DNA of 60,031 bases from assembly GCF_004785955.1 (NCBI RefSeq), contig NZ_SJER01000010.1:1-60031 (forward strand), written 5' to 3'. The notes beneath the pieces were generated by a model. The model searched no databases and had not been told where the DNA came from. It saw only the letters and a program-made list of their open reading frames with translations. A program made the position numbers and the translations under genes. Below, piece by piece: positions 31,389 through 41,006 of this stretch; the first letter of the stretch is position 1; each line of letters opens with the position of its first letter. The stretch is from Halostella litorea (lineage in GTDB: Archaea; Halobacteriota; Halobacteria; Halobacteriales; Natronoarchaeaceae).

Positions 31389-34300
31389 TCATGGTTGAGA
31401 ATCCTCCTCAGAGCGGAGGCGGACACCAGTGTAATGCCGGACGGGTTCTCCGTCGATTCGCTTCTTCGTGGAGTCCACCTCGATGTGGGTGTTGAGCTTC
31501 CGTGTGAACCAGCTCTTGTTCAGCGGATCCTCGATGTCATGAGTCTCTGCCCAGTCGTTGTAGAGGCCGAATACGTCATCTTTCGGTACGGCTCCATCTG
31601 CGTCTTCGATAAGATATTCGTCGACGAACGATTCGAACGACGGTGGCGATGAGGTTTCCTGCTGTTCCTCGACTGTGCTATCTGGCTGAGGAGCCTGGTC
31701 AGGTTTTTCAGCGGCCGCTGAACCAGATGATACTGGGTGGAGCGACCCATCGGTGATTGCCGAGAGTGGCCGCTTCTCACCGTCTTCATACACGACCGAT
31801 TCCGCCTCATCGTGAAGGATAACGATGCCGTACGTCGAACGCGTGTAGTCTGGTGCGGGGAGTTCGGCTTCGGGGACGAATGGCTTCTTGATACGCACCC
31901 AGTCGTCCTCAAACGCCGATTTCGTCTCGTAGATCTGTTGCTCACCGTGCTCGTATACTACGTACTCGTCGGCAGCGTGGTCGTAGCTGTAGATGGCTGG
32001 CACACGATCCTTCGAGAGGTTTCCAAGCGACGGGAGGCGGATGTGTTCCGTCCCGCTGGTATCACGGAGGACGATCTCGTCGCCATCACGCTGCCAGATA
32101 TTGTGAGTCCCGTTCTCGTTGTCGGTCGCCGGTCGCACGGCCGTCACTCCACCTTCTTCGGTCGCCCCGCCGTTGAATGTGAGATTCGAGTCAGTCGTGT
32201 AGAACCGCGTTTCGTCATTCTGGAGGGTATGAACGGGTGGTGTGAGAATGCCGTCGACACGCTCGGCCCACTCAGTTTCGTCGTTTCCTGGTCGAACGAC
32301 AAACAGCGGGATATCCCCTGCTGCTTGGGCCTTCCGGAGGTTCGTGAGTACCTTTGCGGGATTCTCGGGCGTCGTCGTCTCGACCTCGATCGCGAATCGG
32401 TCGTCAACCTTGGGATGGCTCGCCCTCGCGTCAGGTTTCTCGCTGCCATCCTGTGCGAGGATCGAGACGGTGCAGCCGAGTTCGCTGAGTTCTTCTTCGA
32501 TCTGGAGGAGTGCCGTATCGTGGTCATGTCCGCCGGCGGCTTGTACGCCCCCAGTCTCGGGTGTCGCGATGTCTTCGCCAGCGTCGGTCAATCGAATCCG
32601 TATTTCGTCTGCTTCGATATCGACGGTCGTATCGAGATGGCGTGATCGCTCGCGGATATCTGCTAGTTCCTCATACGACGGTGGTTCGGCATCGACTTCT
32701 TCGAAGAGCCGCCTGAGTTCCTCGTCAACCGCTTCGACATCTACCCAGCCGTTCTCTTCCCGACAGCCGTCTCGAAGCTGGCGGCTTCGAACCACCTTCG
32801 CTAGCGCGACGTCTAGGTCGTCGCTTTCGATGCTGAGTACCTCGTGTAATTCGGCAGGTGCGCTCGCTGTCGACACATCTGATTCCGCTGGCACCCCGTA
32901 GTCGTCACTGATGTCCTCGTGCATCGAGGCGAGCGTCTCAGTGAACTGTTCTTCTTCACGCTGTGTCAGCGGGTACTCACTCTCGGGATGGCCCGGCGGG
33001 ATTTCGAGCGGTGTGAGACTGAACGGATACGGCCCGGTTTCTCCGAATGCTGGGCTCGGGACGCTGCCGATCCACTCGCCACGGGGTAACGAGCGAATCC
33101 GGTTGGCGAAATCGTCCGGGTCCATCTCCTCGTGGGCCATCGCCCGAGCCAGTTCTCGGTCGACGTTGATCTTGCTGACGAGTGAGGTCCCGATGTTGTT
33201 CAGGGCGTTCAGGTAGACTTTCCGCCCACCTTCAGCTTCCAGTTGCTCGGGGAACTGCATTGAGAGGCCCACTGAAAGCCGGAATCCTCGTCCTTTCTCG
33301 AGGAGGTCGTTCATGATATCGGAGACCACGACTGAGGCCGCTTCGTCGACGAGGAGGTTCACGACGTAGTCGTCGGAGTACTGGGTGAGGTCGCGCTTGC
33401 GGTCTTTGAGCGCGTCGTCGAGATTGGTGAGGATCATGCCCGTCATAATCCGGGCGGCCTCGTCGCGAAGATCGCCGAGGTCGAACAGGATGACTTGGTT
33501 ATCGTCGAGCACTTCTCGGAAGTCGAACTGGTTCTCGGTGTTGTTGAAGATGCGGCGCAGGTGGGGGTTCTGTGAGATGTAGTTGAGGCGGTGTGTAACC
33601 CCACCCATCACGTTGTCGAAGGTGGTCGAATCGTGTTGGAATTGCCGCCGGATCATGCGGGAGACTTCCTCGTCGCTCGATCGGGGTGCGTCTGCGAGAT
33701 TCGGCTGTGGCGGGCCGGCTTCCCACAGCTGGTCGATGACGTGTTCGAGCTGTCGGTGGGCGAAGTAATCGGTTGACTCCCGGTACTGGCCGTTTTCACG
33801 GCCGTATTCCTCGTCGAACAGCGCGGTGATGAGCGTCTTGATGAGGGTTGGGGCGACCGTCGCCCGCTTGTATCGGTCCTCGTCCATGACGAGCTTCAGG
33901 ATCTCTTCGTAGTGGTCGGCTTTTCGCCGGACTGCATCCTCACGGCGGCGGCCACTCTCCAGCGAGGGTTCGAGATCGAAAAAGGAGAATCCGGGAAGCA
34001 CGTCCGGGATCGGGAAGTGGACGACGTTCTCCTTGAGGTCGGTCATCCCGAATCGGCGCGCGTGGGCCCGCATGTAGTTCTGCGCCATCTCGTCGTTTTT
34101 CGGAAGGACGAGGATGGTCGGTCCCTCAGTGTTGTCGTACAACGAGAGCATATCGTTGAGGAGGGCTTTTGACTTGCCTGAGCCGGTGGTACCGAATCGT
34201 CCGTAATGCATCGGCAGTAAGCGGGGCGGAATGTGTGTCGGGATATCTTCGGGGTCGCCAGTGTCGTCGAGCGCGTACCCGATAGCCATCCCGTCACGGA

Positions 34301-35708
34301 ACTCGCTCATAATGTCTTGGTGAGGGCGGGCGAGCGGATTCCGGCTCTGTTGTTCCGCACGCGTTCCACGTTCGCCTTCCACGGAGAGTTGGTCCGAAGA
34401 GGGAACGACGAGGAAGTTCGCGAGTTCGCGGCCGCTCAGGACGAACTCGGGTCGAGTCTTGCCACGGCCGGTCGTAAGCTCGCGGTCCAAAAGCCGTTGC
34501 AGCGCGGTTCGTGCGTGCTGCTCTTTTTTAGCCTGCCGCAAGCCGTTGTCGCGCACCCGTTCGGCCTCCACTTCGTAGCACGGCCCATCGAGTGTATCGA
34601 AGACGGGGGCAAGTGACTCCAACCGCTCGTCGAGTTCCTCACGCTCGTCGTCACCAGACGGAACGCCAAGGGCGCGAATATTCGCGGTAAACGAGCGCTT
34701 CGCGTTTTTCGCCTCGATAGCTCCGACACGAGCTGTTTGTGTGTCACTCAACTCCTCCCGGCTTCGGCGGTCGGAGCCGTCGTCAAACTCCAAGAGTGGC
34801 CCCAAAAACCGCTGCGCCCAGGTATCCCGCCCCTCGATGATGTCTTCCATACGAACTTCAGCATCGCTCTGCCAGCTCGCCCGTCGCTGGAAGACGACGT
34901 GGAACGCTAGTGGGGCACTCGCCTCCGTCAAGTCATCGACGAGCGACGCGAGCGCGCCACCAGGCTGGTCGACGGCATCGGGACTATCGTCTACATCGTC
35001 GCCAGTGAACGGCGAGAGCGAAGACATCCAGTCCTGTTTCCGAGTCGCCGAGCCCTGCCACCGGACGCCGAGTGGGGAGACGGTATCAGTCGCTGGCCGG
35101 GCAAGTACCGTTCCCTCTGACGTCATCGTTGGTTTCGCCAGCGTTGTGACCGGCTCATCCCTGGGAATCGCATCTGGTGGGGCGAGTTCGAGGGCAGTAT
35201 CCCCAATCTCGATGATGTGGTCGACAGATGGGTCAGCGACCGTCTCTCCATCCGCGGCTGATTCGGCGTCTACTAGCTCGGTTTGATTGTTGTCGTCAGT
35301 CGCTAGTTCGTATTGCTCGTCAGGACCGAATTCGTACTGGAGGTCGTCCGACTCATACTGCTCGACGAATGTCTCCTGGTCGAATTCGACGGGCTGCACG
35401 AGTCGCGATGCAACATCGACCTCGGTGCGTTCGATGTCGAACGTCTCGGGATAGATCGACCGGAGACGCTTCTCGAGAGTGTCCAGATGCTCGTTGGCTC
35501 CGTAGTAGAATTCGACGGGCTCATCCGCACCGTCACTGAGTGCGAGGAATTCGAACCGGGGAGGTGTCTCGCTATGTAGTGGATTCAGTTTGTCGACCAG
35601 CCCTGTCGAGTCCCTTGCGGTCAGTTTGTGGAGGCTTTCCAGTGCCTGGGGCACACGCTCCGGCGTGAGTTGTTCGGATGTCGGCGTCACGCGAAGGTAC
35701 TCACGCAT
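31389..35708 (-). CDS. VirD4/TraD-like coupling ATPase with nuclease-like and D5-type C-terminal domains
   Basis: About 1439 residues. Walker A is GTTGSGKSKALLND (about 545); Walker B is VNLLVDEAASV (about 775), typical of coupling ATPases that feed DNA into a type IV secretion channel. After about 1090 there is a segment like a PD-(D/E)xK nuclease fold (PDARASHPKVDDRFAIEVET). The last 90 residues (VFGLYNDWAETHDIEDPLNK, SWFTRKLNTHIEVDSTKKRI) resemble the winged helix at the C-terminus of P4/D5 primase-helicases. ATG 35708 is chosen because GGAAGGTG precedes it at a proper distance; it overlaps the VirB4 stop. Confidence 0.8.
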   Translation of the reverse strand: MREYLRVTPTSEQLTPERVPQALESLHKLTARDSTGLVDKLNPLHSETPPRFEFLALSDGADEPVEFYYGANEHLDTLEKRLRSIYPETFDIERTEVDVASRLVQPVEFDQETFVEQYESDDLQYEFGPDEQYELATDDNNQTELVDAESAADGETVADPSVDHIIEIGDTALELAPPDAIPRDEPVTTLAKPTMTSEGTVLARPATDTVSPLGVRWQGSATRKQDWMSSLSPFTGDDVDDSPDAVDQPGGALASLVDDLTEASAPLAFHVVFQRRASWQSDAEVRMEDIIEGRDTWAQRFLGPLLEFDDGSDRRSREELSDTQTARVGAIEAKNAKRSFTANIRALGVPSGDDEREELDERLESLAPVFDTLDGPCYEVEAERVRDNGLRQAKKEQHARTALQRLLDRELTTGRGKTRPEFVLSGRELANFLVVPSSDQLSVEGERGTRAEQQSRNPLARPHQDIMSEFRDGMAIGYALDDTGDPEDIPTHIPPRLLPMHYGRFGTTGSGKSKALLNDMLSLYDNTEGPTILVLPKNDEMAQNYMRAHARRFGMTDLKENVVHFPIPDVLPGFSFFDLEPSLESGRRREDAVRRKADHYEEILKLVMDEDRYKRATVAPTLIKTLITALFDEEYGRENGQYRESTDYFAHRQLEHVIDQLWEAGPPQPNLADAPRSSDEEVSRMIRRQFQHDSTTFDNVMGGVTHRLNYISQNPHLRRIFNNTENQFDFREVLDDNQVILFDLGDLRDEAARIMTGMILTNLDDALKDRKRDLTQYSDDYVVNLLVDEAASVVVSDIMNDLLEKGRGFRLSVGLSMQFPEQLEAEGGRKVYLNALNNIGTSLVSKINVDRELARAMAHEEMDPDDFANRIRSLPRGEWIGSVPSPAFGETGPYPFSLTPLEIPPGHPESEYPLTQREEEQFTETLASMHEDISDDYGVPAESDVSTASAPAELHEVLSIESDDLDVALAKVVRSRQLRDGCREENGWVDVEAVDEELRRLFEEVDAEPPSYEELADIRERSRHLDTTVDIEADEIRIRLTDAGEDIATPETGGVQAAGGHDHDTALLQIEEELSELGCTVSILAQDGSEKPDARASHPKVDDRFAIEVETTTPENPAKVLTNLRKAQAAGDIPLFVVRPGNDETEWAERVDGILTPPVHTLQNDETRFYTTDSNLTFNGGATEEGGVTAVRPATDNENGTHNIWQRDGDEIVLRDTSGTEHIRLPSLGNLSKDRVPAIYSYDHAADEYVVYEHGEQQIYETKSAFEDDWVRIKKPFVPEAELPAPDYTRSTYGIVILHDEAESVVYEDGEKRPLSAITDGSLHPVSSGSAAAEKPDQAPQPDSTVEEQQETSSPPSFESFVDEYLIEDADGAVPKDDVFGLYNDWAETHDIEDPLNKSWFTRKLNTHIEVDSTKKRIDGEPVRHYTGVRLRSEEDSQP

Positions 35709-37911
35709 TGTCATCACCTTCCTCTGAGCCCCCATCGGTCTCCGCCGGCGTCCGCTCGGGTGCAGTTTCTCCATTCCCGGTTGCTCGGGCTTCGAGGTCA
35801 TCCTGGAATGTCTGGATATCCGGATTCACAGCGTCTTCACCAGCACCGGGGAGTGAGGTTCGCCGTTGCTCGGTCGGCTCGAAGTCGATGACCTGCTTCT
35901 CCTTGGCCATCGCTTTGACCTGGATGCCACGCCACTCGCCATCGACGCCCACCAGCGCCTCGGAGAAGCCAGCGTCCTCGTTGCCCGGCACGGCGTCCTG
36001 GACGAACCGCATCTGCGCGTAGTTCAGGCCGAACTCGTCGGCCCACTCCTCGTCCATCCCGTCGAGGCGGTGGAACTGCTTGACCGCGCACTGGTCCAGA
36101 ATCGCCTCGGATTCGGCGTGCTCGAAGAACTCGTCGACCGTCTGGGTGACCAACCGAATCGAGAGATCGTGGTGACGGTGGTGGCGGAACACCGTTTCGA
36201 GGAACGCCAGGCTCGCGGCGTCCTGCATGATGTATCGCGCTTCGTCGATGTAGAACACGACCTCCTTGTCCGAGGTTTTCGCCCGCTCGTACACCAGCGA
36301 GATGAGCAGCTGCATCGTCAGCGCCGTGCTACTGTCGACGCTGCCCTCCTGCTGGGCGAGATCGAGATAGATGACCTTCTCGTCGCGGATATCGAAGTCG
36401 GACTCCTGGCCGAGGTTGCCGTGCCGACCGCTCTCCTCGAAGGGCCGAAGCTGGTCGAGCAGCCACGTCGCGTCCTCCTTGATCTTCCCCGCCTCCTCGT
36501 CAGCCCGTACGACGAACTCCTCGGGCTCGTCGACCATGTCCTCGAAGACGTCCATCATATCCCGAATCGTCGGGCTCGGGTTATCGTGCGTGGAGATGTC
36601 GTCGGTGATGCCGTTGCGCTTGTACGCGCGCTTGAGGGCGAGCTCGAGCGTGGTGCGCCGGTCTCCCAGTGAGATACCCCGGAGGGCGAAGAAGTTGGTG
36701 AGGAAGCTCATCGCGTCGTCAAGCTTCTCGTTGAACGGGCTCGCGTCCTCACCCATCGCTCGCTGGACGTGTTTGGGCGTCTCCCGGATCTCCAAGGGGT
36801 TCAAGCCGAGCGTCCCGCCAACCGTGATGCGTTTGGCATCGAGCGCTTCCGCGACGCCGGCCCAGTTGTTCAGCGGCTCGAGGATGATGCCGATACGGTC
36901 CTTGCTCTGCTCGATCGAGCGGATGAAGTTCTGCTTGGAGCTGAACGACTTCCCGGAGCCGGTGTCGCCGACGGTGAACATCGCGTAGCCGTTATCCCGC
37001 GCGAACGGGTCGATGACCACGGGACTCTGGTTGTCCTTGTGAATCCCGAACTCGACGCCGCCCTCCTCGAGAATCGTCGCGTTGTGCGGCGAGGAGAGTA
37101 ACGCCCCGACGGCGCCGCCGAGGGCGATGGACTCGCGGCCGAACTCGTTGTCACCGATGGGTGCGGCGGACTGGAGGGCAAGGTCCTGCCGGCAGATCGC
37201 GGTCTTCGGCGTGAGGTTCGATGGATCATCGCGGAGCGCACTCTTGACCTCCTGGACGGCGTCCCGCAGTTCCTCTTTCTCGTCGGCCCGGACGGTGATG
37301 AACATCCCCTGGTCGAAGACGTTCGCGCCATTCTCGACGGCCTTGTACGTCGCTGCGGCCTCGTTCGCTCGCTCCTGAAGGTAGGCGCTACGGACGCTCT
37401 GTTCGATATCGGCGTCGACCTGCAGGTCGTCCGCGATGTCCTGCAGTTCGTTCCGGGCCCGCTCCTGGTTCTTCGGCGTGATGTGGGCCGTCAAATCGAA
37501 CTGGACGTCCGTCATCTCGAAGAGGTCGCTCAGATAGCCATCGCTGGGATAGTCGGCGTAGTCGGCGATGTACAGCGTCGTCGTCCACTGCTCGCCGACG
37601 TGGGCTGCTCGCGTCTCCCACTCGATGGCTGCCGGCGCAGTTACCGTCTTGTGCGACTCTGAGATATCATCCAGGATCTGCCCTTCTGCGTTGCCTTCCT
37701 CCAGCGTCTCTTCGTCGAGGACGTCCGAGAAATCGACTTCCTCCTCGTCGTTAGTGCTGTGATATCGACCCCACAGAAGCTTGCCAGCGACGCCGAGAAT
37801 GACGGCTAGAAGGACGTAGAGTGCTGCGCCTTCGGTCGACGTTGGATTCAGTAACCACTCGGCGACTTGGTCGGTTGCCCTCCCGCCGGCCTGAAGAAGG
37901 ACACTAAACAT
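35701..37911 (-). CDS. VirB4-like conjugation ATPase
   Basis: About 736 residues starting MFSVLLQAGG. One N-terminal membrane segment (about 25-45), an N-terminal VirB4 domain, Walker A GDTGSGKSFSSKQ (about 325), Walker B VVFYIDEARYIM (about 570) and a HerA/FtsK-type RHHRHHDLSIRLVTQTVDEF motif (about 600). It powers assembly of the channel and substrate movement at the membrane. Its start overlaps the upstream gene and its stop overlaps the coupling ATPase gene, so the operon is tightly coupled. Confidence 0.88.
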   Translation of the reverse strand: MFSVLLQAGGRATDQVAEWLLNPTSTEGAALYVLLAVILGVAGKLLWGRYHSTNDEEEVDFSDVLDEETLEEGNAEGQILDDISESHKTVTAPAAIEWETRAAHVGEQWTTTLYIADYADYPSDGYLSDLFEMTDVQFDLTAHITPKNQERARNELQDIADDLQVDADIEQSVRSAYLQERANEAAATYKAVENGANVFDQGMFITVRADEKEELRDAVQEVKSALRDDPSNLTPKTAICRQDLALQSAAPIGDNEFGRESIALGGAVGALLSSPHNATILEEGGVEFGIHKDNQSPVVIDPFARDNGYAMFTVGDTGSGKSFSSKQNFIRSIEQSKDRIGIILEPLNNWAGVAEALDAKRITVGGTLGLNPLEIRETPKHVQRAMGEDASPFNEKLDDAMSFLTNFFALRGISLGDRRTTLELALKRAYKRNGITDDISTHDNPSPTIRDMMDVFEDMVDEPEEFVVRADEEAGKIKEDATWLLDQLRPFEESGRHGNLGQESDFDIRDEKVIYLDLAQQEGSVDSSTALTMQLLISLVYERAKTSDKEVVFYIDEARYIMQDAASLAFLETVFRHHRHHDLSIRLVTQTVDEFFEHAESEAILDQCAVKQFHRLDGMDEEWADEFGLNYAQMRFVQDAVPGNEDAGFSEALVGVDGEWRGIQVKAMAKEKQVIDFEPTEQRRTSLPGAGEDAVNPDIQTFQDDLEARATGNGETAPERTPAETDGGSEEGDDNA

Positions 37912-39025
37912 CGGACTCGTCCTCCCGGCGCGAATGGCCGACGATCGATTGCTCTCGAACGACGCGCTCTGCGTCATCGTAGTCGTGTTCCCGACCGTTC
38001 CAGAAGTCCATATTCAGCACGAACAGCTCAACCGTACTAAGGCGACGAGCGGACCAGCCAGAGGATTGCTGGATGAACTCGGCCCGCAGGTCGTTGACGC
38101 GACTGTCCAGCTTCTCGAACATCTGGGTGCGGCGCTCGACGTCGGTGAGATCCTCGCGGCGGGTGACGAACGGGTTGAACAGGAACCCGATGACGGGGAA
38201 CTGGGTCAGCTTCTCGACGGGGGTACCCTCGTCTTGGTAGCGATCATAGACCTCCAGGGGGCTGACCTCGACACCGATGTAGTACCGGACCTGCTGAATG
38301 CCCCGGTCACGCATTTCCTTCGGCCGTGTCTCCCGGTATTCTTCGAGAAGTTCCCGGAAGATCGGGTTCTGCGTGACGTCTTCGTCGGAGAGGCGATTTT
38401 CGATATTTTCGATGATTTGCTCGACCGGGAACGAGCGAGTTGTAGCGTGGACTTTGAGCTTCGAGTCGAGTTCCTTATTAGCGAATTCCTCGCCAGCCTC
38501 CTGAAGCTGTGCCCAGTCGTCGGACATTGCGAAATCCATGTTCCCCGGCTGGATCTCGACGAACGCTTCCATCGTCCCGTCCGCCCGCTGGATGGTACCA
38601 ACGCCGGGCCACGCCCGCTTGACGTTCGTGAGGTCCTGGGTTCGTTCGTCAGGTTTGAACGGCGTATAGTTGGCGAGCCCGCCCTCATTCCGTGTCGTCT
38701 CATTTGTGCCGCTCTCTGCGTTGTCTGGGGCGCTGAACGTAATCTGTGGTCGCTTGGCGTACCGATAGACGTCTTTCGTCCACGTCCAGGCGTTCAAGTG
38801 ATTCGGTGAGACGTAGATGACGGCAACGCCGAACCCCAAGCCGCCAGCTACGAACGGGAGGGCAAGTGACTCGATACCGGTGAGGCCGGCGACGAACAAC
38901 CCGATAATGGGGAAGGCAATGAGAACGCCGACATCACCCTCCTCGATGTTGAGGTACGGGATACGGCCTTTCTCTCCGAACTGATTCATAATTCGCCGTG
39001 CAGCTGCGTCTTTATCGGTTGACAT
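37904..39025 (-). CDS. VirB3/PrgI-like membrane protein fused to a VirB4 N-terminal-like domain
   Basis: A 373-residue protein. Two membrane helices near the N-terminus (about 30-50 and 55-75), preceded by RIPYLNIEEGDVGVLI, match the PrgI/VirB3 layout. The soluble remainder (about 120-373) resembles the part that precedes the ATPase in VirB4, with VGTIQRADGTMEAFVEIQ. The function of VirB4 may therefore be shared by two genes here. Overlaps VirB4 by 8 bp. Confidence 0.7.
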   Translation of the reverse strand: MSTDKDAAARRIMNQFGEKGRIPYLNIEEGDVGVLIAFPIIGLFVAGLTGIESLALPFVAGGLGFGVAVIYVSPNHLNAWTWTKDVYRYAKRPQITFSAPDNAESGTNETTRNEGGLANYTPFKPDERTQDLTNVKRAWPGVGTIQRADGTMEAFVEIQPGNMDFAMSDDWAQLQEAGEEFANKELDSKLKVHATTRSFPVEQIIENIENRLSDEDVTQNPIFRELLEEYRETRPKEMRDRGIQQVRYYIGVEVSPLEVYDRYQDEGTPVEKLTQFPVIGFLFNPFVTRREDLTDVERRTQMFEKLDSRVNDLRAEFIQQSSGWSARRLSTVELFVLNMDFWNGREHDYDDAERVVREQSIVGHSRREDESDV

Positions 39026-39027
39026 AA

Positions 39028-40143
39028 TTACTGGGTCCCTCGATCAAACTCCGTATCGCGTTTGTCATTCGATGTGTTCGCTGTCGGCTCGCCCGGGTCG
39101 TTCTCGGTTCTGCGGTACGACGGCTTACCGCTGCCCTGATCTCTATTGTCTCCACGGGCGGCTGCTTTCTGGGCGACAGCTTGTCCTGCGGCCGCTTTCG
39201 GCCCCCACCGGGCGGCAGTTGTCGCGACGCCAGCACCACCGACGTAGGCTCCAGCAGCGACACCGCCGACGAGTGCCGCCCCTTTCGTAGCACCACCGAC
39301 GACCTTGGCAGTCAGCGGAGTCGCGTATTTGAACGTCTTCCACGTGACATAGAGAGCAATGAGAGGCAGTGAAGCGGCAATCAAGTATTTCAGAAACGCA
39401 CTATTTGGTGTGAGCGCCCCTTCAGAATAGAGCAGATCGTATCCTTTGAACACGACTGCTGCCGGGAGGGGGAGAACCGCCAAAGGAACAAACCGCTTGG
39501 AGAATCCCATCGCGATGTCCGAAAGGACTGGAACATTACCATAGCCGAGAGCAAACGCTATCGGCATCCCGTAGACATACACGTAAAGTAACACCTCTCG
39601 AATGTAGTAGAGGGCCTCAAGTGCCCACATCGAGAGGCCGCCAACGATTGCGAACACGAATGCAAGCCCTGGATTGGTCAGTGACTCTTTGAGGAAATTC
39701 AGCATCGCGTCACCCAGGGATTCTAGACTCGGCATCAACGCAATTGTGAACCCGTCGACGATGTAGAGACCAAGAACACTGACCCAGTACCAGCTGATGA
39801 TGAGAAACGCACCAACCCACGCCGTCTTCTTTGTCCGTCTCGCTTCATATGCACTTCCGATATTGAAAATCCGGACCGTGTGTCGCCCTTGAACGCACAT
39901 CACCAGAAGGAGCAGTGAGATAAGCATAATCTCACCTCCAACCAACGCATCGCGAATTGCTGGCCAGGGGCCGTTCGTTGGCGCACCAAAGACAAATGCA
40001 CCTTCCGTTTCGGGCGTCGGAGTCCCGAACATCTCTTCAGTGAGGGTTTCATAACCGGTGTTCAATCCCTCCATGAAGAGGGAGATCACCCAATCGACGA
40101 CGTCTTTGAACCCCTCTAGAACGACATCAATCAGGTCTACCAT
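39028..40143 (-). CDS. VirB6/TrbL-like polytopic membrane protein
   Basis: A 371-residue protein with about six to seven membrane helices between residues 70 and 275, then a Gly/Ala-rich stretch and a polar, disordered tail. This matches the VirB6/TrbL inner channel subunit. Position between VirB2/surface genes and the ATPases supports the call. ATG 40143 follows the lipoprotein gene after 2 bp. Confidence 0.7.
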   Translation of the reverse strand: MVDLIDVVLEGFKDVVDWVISLFMEGLNTGYETLTEEMFGTPTPETEGAFVFGAPTNGPWPAIRDALVGGEIMLISLLLLVMCVQGRHTVRIFNIGSAYEARRTKKTAWVGAFLIISWYWVSVLGLYIVDGFTIALMPSLESLGDAMLNFLKESLTNPGLAFVFAIVGGLSMWALEALYYIREVLLYVYVYGMPIAFALGYGNVPVLSDIAMGFSKRFVPLAVLPLPAAVVFKGYDLLYSEGALTPNSAFLKYLIAASLPLIALYVTWKTFKYATPLTAKVVGGATKGAALVGGVAAGAYVGGAGVATTAARWGPKAAAGQAVAQKAAARGDNRDQGSGKPSYRRTENDPGEPTANTSNDKRDTEFDRGTQ

Positions 40144-40145
40144 GA

Positions 40146-41006
40146 TTAGTCCTCACTAATCGTGGCCTCGCAATTATTGAACTCCTCTGACGCGGAGTAG
40201 TGGATGCTGTAAGTATTGGAAACTCGGTTAGTCCCTACTCGTGTTTCTAGAATGACTTCGAAGCTCCCGGTTTGTTCTTCGCTCTCACACGAAGTCCCCT
40301 CTCCTCGAACGAACGCAAACGGTGAACGGTAACTGTACAGTGTCAGCTGTTCTCCCGGTTCTATGACCACCTCGTCAACTTCTGTATCTTCTTCTGGGTC
40401 GTATATGCCACTGACATCGTCGTTTTCATCATAGTTCGTCCCTTCCTCATCCGAGGGATATGGAACATCTCCAATAAAGAGGAGCTGCGTGATCGCATCC
40501 GGGCCATTACCTTGGTTTTCAACAGATACGAAGGCCTCTTTTGAGATTTTGTCACTTGAGCTATCCCACATCTTTTCAGACTGATTCTTCCCGATCCCCA
40601 TCTCCACGATGCTAAGATTCGGCTGAATGGAAAGAGCGGACTCCTGCACAGTCTCTTCGCCCTCTAGTGCGAGAACGCGATACTCGCCTGGAACGTATGA
40701 CGTTCCAATCTCAAACGAAACCTGCTGTGCTCCTGTCGCTACATCACGTTGACCGAACAGTTCTTTATTCGGCTGGATGAGGTTGACTTGGCTGACATCG
40801 GTGTCTTCTGAGAGTTCCACCACGAGCGTTGTCCCATCAACAGCAACGCGCTGAAGTGGACCTTGGTCATTCTGAGATGGAGACCCATTACTGGGTGTTC
40901 CGGAGTTCCCATTCGTATTCATACACCCAGTAATGGTTGTGAGTGCGACGCCAGCGACTGTTCGGAGGGCGGTTCGCCTACTGATGGGTGGGGATTCTCG
41001 TTTCAT
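40146..41006 (-). CDS. Secreted lipoprotein of the secretion operon
   Basis: A 286-residue protein with an Arg-rich leader (SRRTALRTVAGVALTTITGC) and a lipobox Cys at about 28. The mature part is acidic and beta-rich with a Ser/Asn-rich linker. It starts within the stop of the surface-protein gene (ATGA). Likely a surface part of the transfer apparatus, perhaps for channel stability or cell contact; sequence family not recognised. Confidence 0.7.
   Translation of the reverse strand: MKRESPPISRRTALRTVAGVALTTITGCMNTNGNSGTPSNGSPSQNDQGPLQRVAVDGTTLVVELSEDTDVSQVNLIQPNKELFGQRDVATGAQQVSFEIGTSYVPGEYRVLALEGEETVQESALSIQPNLSIVEMGIGKNQSEKMWDSSSDKISKEAFVSVENQGNGPDAITQLLFIGDVPYPSDEEGTNYDENDDVSGIYDPEEDTEVDEVVIEPGEQLTLYSYRSPFAFVRGEGTSCESEEQTGSFEVILETRVGTNRVSNTYSIHYSASEEFNNCEATISED

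Noticed and set aside
31737-32645. 302-codon plus-strand frame inside the coupling ATPase gene
   Set aside because: Antisense shadow; the minus-strand protein has clear Walker motifs and operon context.
37934-38809. 291-codon plus-strand frame opposite the VirB3/VirB4-like gene
   Set aside because: Antisense shadow with no domain character.
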